Assembly: GCA_905181935.1 (NCBI GenBank)
Contig: CAJIZV010000004.1
Location: 62,001 to 126,000 of the forward strand
Source of the DNA: an uncultured Amylibacter sp.
Lineage (GTDB): Bacteria > Pseudomonadota > Alphaproteobacteria > Rhodobacterales > Rhodobacteraceae
Length of the DNA stretch: 64,000 nucleotides
Direction: 5' to 3'
Shown here: positions 38,560 through 46,139 of the stretch, in pieces
How positions within the stretch are numbered: position 1 is the first letter of the stretch
How the letters are laid out: each line of letters begins with the position of its first letter
Made by a program: the position numbers and the translations under genes
Notes under the pieces: generated by a model
What the model saw: the letters and a program-made list of their open reading frames with translations, nothing else
What the model was told of the DNA's origin: nothing
Database searches by the model: none

Positions 38560-38802
38560 TTGTCTATTTCTAAAATGTCTATTTCTAAAATTATAATTGT
38601 CACTGTGGCAATGTTTCCAATTGCTTCAGCTTCATTTGCTGGTGATTTAACAACAAAAGTTGAACCTTTAGTAAAAGTGCCCACTGAGACTTCCTACACT
38701 AAACGGACAAAGGTCATGAGCACAGTTAAAGATTCAAAAGGCGATACAGTTAAAGATGGTTCTGATGAAGCTGTTAAATGTTGGACTTGGATTATAGCTT
38801 AA
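38560..38802 (+). CDS. Small exported protein of unknown family, possibly truncated
   Basis: 80 residues. The TTG start at 38560 has GGAG seven bases upstream; an ATG 15 bases later is the alternative. A signal peptide ends at ASASFAG (probable cleavage after SFA), giving a mature chain rich in Lys, Thr, Asp and Val (DLTTKVEPLVKV, KDSKGDTVKDGSDEAVKC). The stop at 38800-38802 is followed in the same frame by 59 more sense codons (see 38803-38982), so this may be the front half of a broken gene. No family recognised; no operon partner. Confidence 0.5.
   Translation: MSISKMSISKIIIVTVAMFPIASASFAGDLTTKVEPLVKVPTETSYTKRTKVMSTVKDSKGDTVKDGSDEAVKCWTWIIA
38561..38590 (+). repeat. Perfect 15-bp tandem duplication at a start site
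   Basis: The 15-base unit TGTCTATTTCTAAAA occurs twice in direct succession (38561-38575, 38576-38590), giving MSISKMSISK at the protein start. The frame is kept, and the duplication creates an ATG downstream of the TTG that has the SD. It looks like a recent slippage event. Confidence 0.9.
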
Positions 38803-38982
38803 TCTAAACACAAAATTAAAAAGATGACTGTTGGAACACTAAGTGTGCTAAAGGCTGAGAAAACAGCCGTAAAAGACGCGCAAAGGTTCAGTTTTTTAAA
38901 TGTTACAAAACCATTAACGGTTGCCATTGAAGATAAAGCAAAAAAATACTCTACTCATTACGAAAAATGTAGTGAGTAGAGT
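38803..38982 (+). pseudogene. In-frame continuation of the 38560 reading frame after one TAA
   Basis: After the TAA at 38800-38802 the same frame stays open for 59 codons, ending with TAG at 38980-38982. It contains MTVGTLSVLKAEKTAVKD from ATG 38824 and ends in SGC-free, Lys-rich sequence HYEKCSE. The composition (Lys, Thr, Val, single Cys) resembles the upstream half, so one gene split by a nonsense mutation is a reasonable reading. No good SD precedes ATG 38824. Alternative: chance open frame in AT-rich DNA, or recoding of the stop. Confidence 0.4.
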
Positions 38983-38985
38983 ATT
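38945..38985 (+). terminator. Strong bidirectional hairpin terminator
   Basis: A 17-bp stem (38945-38961 with 38969-38985, one T-G wobble) with a seven-base loop, followed by TTTATTAT on the plus strand and, read on the minus strand, by TTTTTTGC. The stem overlaps the last codons of the broken small-protein frame, so hairpin and coding end share sequence. It would stop transcripts from either direction. Confidence 0.85.
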
Positions 38986-39472
38986 TATTATGAAAGTCAG
39001 TTACTTGCTGAACAGGCAAGTAAATAGGGTCTTCAGGTTGGTAAATATTTTCCGTTAGAAATCCAATAAACTGTCCAAATTCAGCAGTATTAAATTGCAA
39101 TGTATTTGCTACAAACCAGCCAATAAATAGCCATGGGTGACGCATTTCATTTGTTAATGATGGTGTCTATGTTCACAGAGTATATCCAAGAAAAACAAAT
39201 TTTTTTAATCAAAGGTTTTTCTAGTGATCCCAGAATTAAAGATTTAGTTAAAATCACTTGAGATATTTACAAACCCTCCTACTTCCATTTTTTGTGACGC
39301 AACATATTGAAACTAAATACTCGCAAGGGTTAAAGTTAATACTTCCACACAAATAGTCTTTGCCAGATTTTAAATTTTTAAATATTAATAGTCATTTGCT
39401 ATAATCTTTAAAGCGAAATATTATTTTTATATAAATCTATTGATAAATTATTAAAAATTGCTTTTTTATAAC
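38986..39472. other. Gene-poor AT-rich stretch
   Basis: About 490 bases with no reading frame I can support. A 64-codon minus-strand frame (38951-39145) runs through the terminator stem, has no SD, signal or recognisable domain, and is rejected. No repeat, tRNA or integrase remnant is visible. It is one of the least gene-dense parts of the window. Confidence 0.5.
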
Positions 39473-40171
39473 TTAATTCCGTAACCTTAAAACTATTTTA
39501 ACAAGTAGCTGCTTACCTACTGGTGAAAGTATGAAAGCAATAAAAAATCCAGTTAAGAATCCAATCACTTCAGCCAGCCAGTCATTATGGCTGATGGAAT
39601 AAACAATCTTAAAAACTAGTTGAATTACTAGGAAAAAGCCAATTAATTGAAATGCTTTAAGGCCACTTTCTTTTTTTTGTCGCAAAATATGAAGTTGAAC
39701 CCAAGTAAATGCACCTATGAGGCCATAAACAGCCGGATAACCCCCTATTAATAAAAAATCTTCATTTAAAATTACTCCATATCCTAGAGCACCAATAGCT
39801 CCACTGAATACAAATATTATTAATAATATTACATCACCATAAACTTCCGCTACAAACTTTCCAATTGCTGCAATAAATACCAAAATAAAAATAATGTGTG
39901 TGGCACTTCCATGTATGAAGCTAAAAGTGAAAAAGCGAACTAGGTCATGAATATTATAGTTATTATTAACACGCATCAATTCGAATATAGGGTCAAAAAA
40001 ACCATATTTATGTACTAACTCTAACCTCCACCCAACAGCAGCAGAACCACCAATCAGACCCCGTTCTCCTAATTGCAAGATAAATTCCACAAATGCTACT
40101 AAGCACAACAAAATAATAACTGATTTAGGCAGTGGATTTATTGGAGCAGCATCTGCATTTGGATTGAACAT
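39473..40171 (-). CDS. Rhomboid-fold membrane protein lacking catalytic residues
   Basis: 232 residues with six predicted membrane helices and the rhomboid layout. The usual GxSG motif is replaced by GGYPAVYGLIGA (143-154): Tyr145 and Pro146 stand where Ser and Gly should be. The helix-6 His (AHLGG region) is Glu201 in DWLAEVIGF, and the oxyanion Asn of HxxxN is Ile96 after His92. It is therefore a pseudoprotease. Similar Ser-less rhomboids next to trpS occur in Rhodobacterales, as I recall, which points to a conserved non-proteolytic role. AAGGA precedes ATG 40171. Divergent from trpS. Confidence 0.82.
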   Translation of the reverse strand: MFNPNADAAPINPLPKSVIILLCLVAFVEFILQLGERGLIGGSAAVGWRLELVHKYGFFDPIFELMRVNNNYNIHDLVRFFTFSFIHGSATHIIFILVFIAAIGKFVAEVYGDVILLIIFVFSGAIGALGYGVILNEDFLLIGGYPAVYGLIGAFTWVQLHILRQKKESGLKAFQLIGFFLVIQLVFKIVYSISHNDWLAEVIGFLTGFFIAFILSPVGKQLLVKIVLRLRN

Positions 40172-40257
40172 TACTATTGTGTCCTTTGGTTGACCCTCAG
40201 CGAAATAGCCGCGATAAGCACATTAATAAATTCTAATACAGACGGAGAAAAATTGCC

Positions 40258-41280
40258 ATGTCTGAAACAACTTTCAAGCAACGTGTATTTTCAGGTATCC
40301 AGCCCTCTGGAAATTTAACACTTGGTAACTACCTTGGTGCCGTAAAGCGTTTTGTAAAAATGCAAGATAGTGGCATTGAAACTATATATTGTATGGTCGA
40401 CATGCATGCGATTACCGTTTGGCAAAACCCAGAAGCTTTGCGTAAACAAACTCGTGAACTTGCAGCTGCATATATTGCGTGTGGTTTAGATCCACAAAAA
40501 TCAATTTTATTTAACCAGTCTCAAGTTTCAGCGCATGCAGAATTAGGTTGGATATTAAGTTGTGTTACCCGCCTTGGGTGGATGAATCGTATGACACAAT
40601 TCAAAGATAAAGCTGGAAAAAACGCCGAAAAAATGTCACTTGGTCTTTACGCTTATCCTGCTTTAATGGCGGCAGATATTTTAGCATACCAAGCAACGCA
40701 CGTACCTGTTGGCGAGGACCAAAAACAACATGTAGAATTGACCCGTGATATCGCTGCAAAGTTTAACTATGACTATGGTGTAGAAATATTTCCTGCTCCA
40801 GAACCAATAATTGAAGGCACAGCAACTCGAGTAATGTCTCTGCGTGATGGATCAAAAAAAATGTCAAAATCTGACCCCTCAGATAAAAGTCGCATCAACA
40901 TGACAGATAATGCAGACACCATTGCCTCTAAAATTCGTAAAGCTAAAACTGACCCAGATGCTTTACCGAGCGAAATTGGAGGCCTAAAAGACAGACCAGA
41001 AGCACGCAACTTAGTAAATATTTATGCTGCATTATCTGAAACATCTGTTGAAGATGTTTTATCTGAATTTGGCGGCCAACAATTTGGAGTATTCAAACCA
41101 GCATTAGCAGATCTAGCAGTTAATCATTTGGCCCCTATTTCAACAGAAATGGCACGTTTAACAGCAGAGCCTGATGAGATTGATCGTATTTTGGGAATTG
41201 GAGCCGATCGTGCTAACGCTATTGCCACTCCAATCTTAAAGCAGGTTAAGAGTGCTATTGGCATGATAGCTCGCGACTGA
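40258..41280 (+). CDS. trpS: Tryptophanyl-tRNA synthetase
   Basis: 340 residues, class I synthetase. The HIGH-type motif reads [13 protein letters not shown] and the second signature is [26 protein letters not shown] and [10 protein letters not shown] are TrpRS-specific. ATG 40258 is preceded by a GGAG-like GACGGAG further upstream. Divergent from the pseudo-rhomboid gene, convergent with the histidine kinase. Confidence 0.96.
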   Translation: MSETTFKQRVFSGIQPSGNLTLGNYLGAVKRFVKMQDSGIETIYCMVDMHAITVWQNPEALRKQTRELAAAYIACGLDPQKSILFNQSQVSAHAELGWILSCVTRLGWMNRMTQFKDKAGKNAEKMSLGLYAYPALMAADILAYQATHVPVGEDQKQHVELTRDIAAKFNYDYGVEIFPAPEPIIEGTATRVMSLRDGSKKMSKSDPSDKSRINMTDNADTIASKIRKAKTDPDALPSEIGGLKDRPEARNLVNIYAALSETSVEDVLSEFGGQQFGVFKPALADLAVNHLAPISTEMARLTAEPDEIDRILGIGADRANAIATPILKQVKSAIGMIARD

Positions 41281-41322
41281 ACTTTATGTTCACGTGTGAC
41301 ATAGACATTTACTAAAATAAAA

Positions 41323-42705
41323 TTACTTCTTTAATAATGTAATTTGAAATTCTGTTCCTTCCTCTGTGCTATTAAGTAATTTCAAGCTACCTTGGTGATT
41401 GGCAATTAATTCAGCTGAAATAGCTAATCCCAAACCAGTGCCACCCGCACGAACAGAGCCTAAAAATGGCTTAAAAATATTTTTTTGTGCTTTAGCTGGC
41501 AACCCTGGTCCATTATCGGAAATTGTTACATAGCTGTTATACTTGTCTTCTTTTACGCTAATCATAATAGTTCCTCCAATATTAACCGCCATCAACGCCT
41601 GGCGAGCATTACCGACAAGGTTAGAGATTACACGAAAAATCTGTTCTTCATCTGCAAAAAATTTATATTTTTTAGGACATTTAATAATTATCTGAATATT
41701 GGTATCTTGCATTATCAAGCATTCAGCTTCTACAACACTTTCAATTAATAATCGGGCATTAAAACTATCAAAAATAGGGCTAGCTTCTTCTGCTTTACCA
41801 AAAGAAAGAGTGCGTTCACATAAATTTATGGCCCGAGATAATGAGTTAACAAGTTTAGGTGCTATGCGCTGTACACGTGGATCTTTAGACATTTCCATAC
41901 CATCAGCAAACAATTGTGTGGTAGTTAAAATATTACGTAAATCATGACTAATTTTTGAAACAGCACTGCCAAGCGACACTAACCTTTTGCGTTCTAGTAG
42001 TGCATTATTCAGTTTTTTTTCCATTTCCGCTAATGCAGTTTCAGTCTCATAAAATTCAGTAATTTTAGAACTAGGAATTATTATTTGTTTTTTATCTTCA
42101 GGAGCAAATTGAAAGTCCTGGATTTGCTTCACAACACGGTCAATAGGACGACCAATCAACCTACGGATTGCAAAGAAAAACATTAAGGCAACTAATACGG
42201 AAAGCCCAAGTGACAATACAAAGATTCTTATTCCATAATCAATCATTGAGCGTTTTAGTGGGGCTTCAGCTAAAGTAGCTTCGATCAAAACGCCCCCACC
42301 TTTAACAGGTTCTCCCATAACAACTATGATCCGGTCATTACCATTTATAATTGTATCATATGCATCCCAAATTAGGGTCCATGGCGACATGGCACGTAGA
42401 TCTACAACTAAATCAACAGGGTGTGGTATTGGAGATGATAGAATTAGCTCACGCACAGCATCACGACGGAGCACAATATTTAGAACTTCAGCGTTTGCCA
42501 AAAGTTCATACCGTAATTCATCTGGCACCATAAAGTCCGGTGATGAAAGCAGAGTAAGAGATGCTATTTGTGACCGCTCCAATCGTTCACGTAAGTAATC
42601 TTCACGAAATCGAGCGACAGAAGGTACAAAAATCATCACCTCTGCCAGCATGACAAAGGCTATCGTCAATAACAGAAATCGCCCGGAAAGAGTTTTAAGA
42701 AACAT
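41323..42705 (-). CDS. Orphan sensor histidine kinase
   Basis: 460 residues. Two membrane helices (about 9-29 and 157-180) bracket a periplasmic sensor domain of about 125 residues, followed by HAMP (about 182-235). The kinase core has H-box KISHDLRNIL (phospho-acceptor His254), N-box NLVGNARQAL, G1 DNGPGLP and G2 GTGLGLAIS. No response regulator is in the window. It lies 32 bases after the flavin oxidoreductase, apparently the last gene of TVP38-oxidoreductase-kinase, so the signal could be redox- or membrane-related (inference). Confidence 0.9.
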   Translation of the reverse strand: MFLKTLSGRFLLLTIAFVMLAEVMIFVPSVARFREDYLRERLERSQIASLTLLSSPDFMVPDELRYELLANAEVLNIVLRRDAVRELILSSPIPHPVDLVVDLRAMSPWTLIWDAYDTIINGNDRIIVVMGEPVKGGGVLIEATLAEAPLKRSMIDYGIRIFVLSLGLSVLVALMFFFAIRRLIGRPIDRVVKQIQDFQFAPEDKKQIIIPSSKITEFYETETALAEMEKKLNNALLERKRLVSLGSAVSKISHDLRNILTTTQLFADGMEMSKDPRVQRIAPKLVNSLSRAINLCERTLSFGKAEEASPIFDSFNARLLIESVVEAECLIMQDTNIQIIIKCPKKYKFFADEEQIFRVISNLVGNARQALMAVNIGGTIMISVKEDKYNSYVTISDNGPGLPAKAQKNIFKPFLGSVRAGGTGLGLAISAELIANHQGSLKLLNSTEEGTEFQITLLKK

Positions 42706-42737
42706 TTACTCACCTATTGGCTAATTGTTGTCTGAGG

Positions 42738-44150
42738 TTAGGTTTTTTGAACTAAACGCACAATGCGTTTAATAATTGTATTGTTAAAAATTTTAGGAAC
42801 AAAAAATGCGTTTGCAGCTCGTTTGTTTACTTCACCTAATGTCGGATACGGGGAAACCATTCCCGAAACTGCAGACATTTTTAATTTACTTGAAATAGCC
42901 AATGCCCAAAGCTGAATTAACTCTCCTGCCTGCTTACCAACAATAGACGCACCAACAGGGCGCCCATTAACAACCATTACCTTAACCAAACCATTGGTTG
43001 TTAGTTCTGTGCGAGCACGATCATTATCACTATATTTAGCGCGAACCACAGTAACTTTTTTGCCATACATTTTTAAAGCTTGAGCTTCTGTTAAACCAAC
43101 TTGTGCTATTTCAGGATCTAAGTATGTAGCCCATGGTATGTGATTGGTTTTCTTTTTTGAAGGTAGTCCAAAAAGTGCCGATCTAATAACAATACCTGCA
43201 TGGTATTCTGCCATATGTGTAAACTGCAAATCGCCTACAACATCACCAATGGCATATATACGATTATTTGTAGTTTTTAATGATGCATTAACTTTTATAT
43301 TTCCACGATCTAATTTAATACCTGCCGCATTTAAGTTAAGGTGATTCAAGTTTGGCTTACGGCCAATAGCTATCAACAATTGCGTTCCATGTATTAATAA
43401 ACCATTTTCAGTTTCAGCAATTATGGCACCCTCTTTACCTGTTACCTTAGATACTTGAGAACCTTCGATAATATTAACGCCTTCCAACTTGAGGCAATCT
43501 AGTGCAATTTTTACTATCTCAGGATCCTCGCGCCCCAAAGCTTTAATCCCTTCAAGAACTGTAACCTTTGAGCCTAACCGAACATGCGCCTGCGCCATCT
43601 CCATTCCAATTGGGCCACCACCTATGATTAACAAATGTTCAGGACACTTTTTTAAATCAAAAATATTTTCATTAGTATAATAAGGAGTATTTTCGAGTCC
43701 CTCAATTGGTGGTATAAAGGGTGAAGACCCGGTGGAAACTACAAAACGCCTTGCAGTTATAATTACATTACCAGCCAGCAATTGTGTCGGCGAAATAAAC
43801 TGTCCATATTCGGCTATTACGTTAACACCTAAACTTTTAAATCGCTCAATACTGTCGTGTGGCTCAATACCTTGTATAACATTTCTCACATGCTCTTTTA
43901 CTTTTCCAAAGTCTATAATTGGCTTAGTCGGCATTATCCCAAAAGGTTTACCCGCCGTCATTGCATGAGCATGTTTTCCAGCAGCAATTAATGCCTTAGA
44001 TGGAATGCAGCCATAATTCAAACAATCACCACCCATTTTATGGCCCTCAAGCAAAACCACCCTCGCCCCCAATTGGGCAGCTCCAGATGCGACTGATAAA
44101 CCAGCAGAGCCACCTCCAATTACACAAATATCTGTTACAATTTGGCTCAT
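42738..44150 (-). CDS. Mercuric-reductase-like FAD disulfide oxidoreductase
   Basis: 470 residues. Pyridine-nucleotide disulfide oxidoreductase: FAD motif VIGGGSAGLSVASGAAQLGA, redox-active pair in GGDCLNYGCIPSKAL, NAD motif IIGGGPIGMEMAQ and YAIGDVVG. Unlike true MerA it has neither an N-terminal metal domain nor a C-terminal vicinal Cys pair; the end reads VRLVQKT. Reaction unknown. Coupled (ATGA) to a TVP38 membrane protein; genes of these two families are often adjacent or fused in bacteria. Confidence 0.88.
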   Translation of the reverse strand: MSQIVTDICVIGGGSAGLSVASGAAQLGARVVLLEGHKMGGDCLNYGCIPSKALIAAGKHAHAMTAGKPFGIMPTKPIIDFGKVKEHVRNVIQGIEPHDSIERFKSLGVNVIAEYGQFISPTQLLAGNVIITARRFVVSTGSSPFIPPIEGLENTPYYTNENIFDLKKCPEHLLIIGGGPIGMEMAQAHVRLGSKVTVLEGIKALGREDPEIVKIALDCLKLEGVNIIEGSQVSKVTGKEGAIIAETENGLLIHGTQLLIAIGRKPNLNHLNLNAAGIKLDRGNIKVNASLKTTNNRIYAIGDVVGDLQFTHMAEYHAGIVIRSALFGLPSKKKTNHIPWATYLDPEIAQVGLTEAQALKMYGKKVTVVRAKYSDNDRARTELTTNGLVKVMVVNGRPVGASIVGKQAGELIQLWALAISSKLKMSAVSGMVSPYPTLGEVNKRAANAFFVPKIFNNTIIKRIVRLVQKT

Positions 44151-44887
44151 AAAATTCGACCTTTTTTCATTTTTTTAATAAAAATTGGTAATCCCGCTAA
44201 GACAATTAAACTAATAATTGAAATTAGGATAATTGGCTCAAAAATTACATCAAGATCAGGACTACCACTACTATCAAAAACTGCCCCAAGACCAGAGCCG
44301 ACAGAAGTATAGATAAACGTCCCCGGAGAAATTCCAAGAAATGTCGTAATTGCAAAAGTACGTAACTTTATGCCTAAAAACGCGGGGGCCAAATTGGCAA
44401 TAAAAAACGGAACCATAGGCATTAATCGTAAAATCAACAAATAACTAAATTCATTTTCATGCAATTCACTGTTCATGCGATCTAAAATATTTTTTTTATT
44501 TTTATTACTTTTTATTTTTGAATATAGAAAATCTCCTAGAAACGTTTTAGTTGCTAAAAAAATTAATATTGCACCAGCTGTTGCTCCAGCAATATTATAA
44601 AAAAATCCTGGAATTACACTGAATAGAAATCCACCAGTGAGTGTCATTAACGATGCCCCAGGCAAGGAAAGTGTAACAACCAAAATATAAGTGATAATAA
44701 ATATAACTACAGCCATTGCGTAATTATTATCTCGCCATGATATTAATAATTCTCGATTTTGAGATAAAGAATCATAGGAAATAAGGTTTTTTATTTGAGC
44801 ATACCAAATGAATATAGTAACTAATGCCAGAAATAAAATTAACACATACTTAAATTTAAAGCTTCGTTTTATTTTTTTTTCAGTCAT
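44147..44887 (-). CDS. TVP38/TMEM64 (DedA-like, SNARE-associated) membrane protein
   Basis: 246 residues with about six membrane helices. The domain core shows LSLPGASLMTLTGGFLFSVIPGFFYNIAGATAGA and, later, RLMPMVPFFIANLAPAFLGI, the two re-entrant halves typical of the VTT/DedA fold. Relatives scramble or flip lipids. First gene of an operon with the flavin oxidoreductase and the histidine kinase. Start ATG 44887 has GGGA upstream at a longish distance. Confidence 0.85.
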   Translation of the reverse strand: MTEKKIKRSFKFKYVLILFLALVTIFIWYAQIKNLISYDSLSQNRELLISWRDNNYAMAVVIFIITYILVVTLSLPGASLMTLTGGFLFSVIPGFFYNIAGATAGAILIFLATKTFLGDFLYSKIKSNKNKKNILDRMNSELHENEFSYLLILRLMPMVPFFIANLAPAFLGIKLRTFAITTFLGISPGTFIYTSVGSGLGAVFDSSGSPDLDVIFEPIILISIISLIVLAGLPIFIKKMKKGRIL

Positions 44888-45068
44888 GTAAATTAGTCCC
44901 GCGCTTATCTGTTACATAGTACCTGAGGCATTTTTCCACTAAACACTAGACACTTCACGCGCCATTGAACAAAAATGTATATATATTTTTAAATATGTAT
45001 GTATTTTTAGAATTTTTAAATAAAGAATTATTTTAACTCAAATTACTACAAAACTATATAAAACAGAA

Positions 45069-45097
45069 TTGACTTACACCAACTTCACGCCTAAAGA
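45069..45097 (+). promoter_or_regulatory. Candidate promoter of rpmH
   Basis: TTGACT (45069-45074) and TAAAGA (45092-45097) are 17 bases apart, about 70 bases before the rpmH start. The -35 box is good and the -10 box is poor. This is the best sigma-70-type match in the 276-base gap before rpmH. Confidence 0.35.
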
Positions 45098-45147
45098 ACA
45101 TATTCGAACACTAAGAGGCTTCGAATCCCTTGAGATTTGGCCCTAGA

Positions 45148-45161
45148 CGATCAGGAGATCG
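45148..45161 (+). promoter_or_regulatory. Hairpin holding the rpmH Shine-Dalgarno
   Basis: CGATC (45148-45152) pairs with GATCG (45157-45161), leaving AGGA in a four-base loop directly before the rpmH ATG at 45164. The ribosome site AGGAG is thus half in the loop and half in the stem, which could tune translation of L34. Short and possibly fortuitous. Confidence 0.35.
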
Positions 45162-45163
45162 AT

Positions 45164-45298
45164 ATGAAACGTACCTACCAACCAAGTAATTTGGTTCGCA
45201 AACGCCGCCACGGCTTCCGTTCTCGCATGGCTACTAAGAATGGCCGCAAGATATTAAACCGTCGTCGCGTTCAAGGCCGTAAGAGCCTTTCAGCGTAA
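45164..45298 (+). CDS. rpmH: 50S ribosomal protein L34
   Basis: 44 residues, exact family length. Begins [18 protein letters not shown] and ends [12 protein letters not shown], the near-invariant L34 sequence, extremely rich in Arg and Lys. AGGAG lies six bases before the ATG. First gene of rpmH-rnpA-yidD, conserved in almost all bacteria. Confidence 0.98.
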   Translation: MKRTYQPSNLVRKRRHGFRSRMATKNGRKILNRRRVQGRKSLSA

Positions 45299-45321
45299 AC
45301 AATCCCGTAAGGGAATTGATT

Positions 45322-45723
45322 ATGAAACCGCCAAAGGCGACATCAAGCACCCCACAGGGCGCTGGTGCAACGCCACCGGCGGTTTTTATTTGCCTAGAAA
45401 TAATCACTGATCGTGCTGATTTTATTCGCGCATCTCGTGCTAAACGCTGGGGTGTCAAAGGCTTTTTACTTCAAGCTCGGAACCGGAATGATGCGACAAA
45501 TGCTATACGAATAGGATTCACATGCTCCAAAAAAGTAGGCAATGCAGTAGCGAGGAACCGTGCAAAACGGCGATTACGTGAGATTGCTCGAATTGGGCTA
45601 AGCGAATTTGCTCACAAAGGCTGGGACTATGTATTAATTGGCAAACACGAAGTGACTGCCTCAAGAGATTTCATAAAAATGCAGGGTGATCTGAGATATG
45701 CACTTCAAAAGGTACACGAATGA
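45322..45723 (+). CDS. rnpA: Ribonuclease P protein component
   Basis: 133 residues from ATG 45322 (AAGGGA about nine bases upstream). Basic protein subunit that helps RNase P RNA cut tRNA 5' leaders. The RNR signature GNAVARNRAKRRLRE is intact, preceded by IRIGFTCSKKV. The N-terminal 25 residues are a Pro/Ala/Thr-rich extension, as in many alphaproteobacteria. It lies 23 bases after rpmH and overlaps yidD by four bases. Confidence 0.95.
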   Translation: MKPPKATSSTPQGAGATPPAVFICLEIITDRADFIRASRAKRWGVKGFLLQARNRNDATNAIRIGFTCSKKVGNAVARNRAKRRLREIARIGLSEFAHKGWDYVLIGKHEVTASRDFIKMQGDLRYALQKVHE

Positions 45724-45941
45724 GTCCTCTAGCTCACATTCTTGCGTTGCCTGTGCGGGCTTATCGGTTTATTTTCAGCCCATGGGTTGGCTTCAACTGT
45801 AGATATCACCCAACCTGCTCAGCTTACGCATTAGAATCTTTAGAAAAGCATGGTGGAATAAAGGGCTCATGGTTAGCAGCTCGCCGTATTGCAAAGTGCC
45901 ACCCGTGGGGAAGTTCAGGAATTGATAATGTTCCCGATTAG
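45720..45941 (+). CDS. yidD: Membrane protein insertion efficiency factor YidD
   Basis: 73 residues. Small membrane-associated helper of YidC. The diagnostic C-x-(Y/F)-x-P-T-C-S-x-Y is visible as CRYHPTCSAYALESLEKHG, followed by RRIAKCHPWG. Translationally coupled to rnpA (ATGA). yidC normally follows at once; here it is about 3.4 kb away. Confidence 0.94.
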   Translation: MSPLAHILALPVRAYRFIFSPWVGFNCRYHPTCSAYALESLEKHGGIKGSWLAARRIAKCHPWGSSGIDNVPD

Positions 45942-46047
45942 CATCTCTCTCATATAGTAAAAAATTTTAATAAAAATAATTAAAAATCTGAACAAACTGT
46001 CGCTTTTGAAATAGTATGTAATTGTAAGGAATGCTAATTTTAAAAAA

Positions 46048-46122
46048 GGCGATGGCGTCGCCTACTCTTCACCTTATGTTCTGAACGCCGGGACATTTTG
46101 TTGGGGAGGTTCATAAATCCCC
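46048..46122 (+). promoter_or_regulatory. Structured leader upstream of creatinase
   Basis: The 198-base gap before the creatinase gene contains hairpin GGCGA/TCGCC (46048-46052 with 46058-46062) and hairpin GGGGA/TCCCC (46103-46107 with 46118-46122), the second ending 18 bases before the ATG and just ahead of the SD GGAGG. The GC-rich leader stands out against AT-rich flanks. It matches no riboswitch consensus I know; glycine and guanidine classes were considered and do not fit. Confidence 0.4.
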
Positions 46123-46139
46123 TGTTATCGGAGGATACG

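Noticed and set aside
38951..39145. 64-codon minus-strand frame opposite the terminator
   Set aside because: It runs through a 17-bp terminator stem, has no SD, signal or known motif, and is best explained as chance.
42738..44150. Mercuric reductase (merA) or dihydrolipoamide dehydrogenase
   Set aside because: No vicinal C-terminal cysteines or metal-binding domain, no mer genes and no 2-oxoacid dehydrogenase genes nearby; kept as MerA-like oxidoreductase only.
45110..45140. GGCTTCGAATCCC before rpmH resembles a tRNA T-arm
   Set aside because: The five-base stem has a C-C mismatch next to the loop, and no anticodon arm, D-arm or acceptor stem can be found upstream in the AT-rich DNA.
46041..46062. 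GGCGA/TCGCC hairpin read as a minus-strand terminator (T-run after it)
   Set aside because: The neighbouring minus-strand gene already ends at 47360 and the stem is short; a leader role for creatinase is equally likely, so it is not listed as a terminator.
46048..46122. Known glycine or guanidine riboswitch upstream of creatinase
   Set aside because: The conserved loop sequences of those classes (for example ACGR loops of guanidine-II) are not present.
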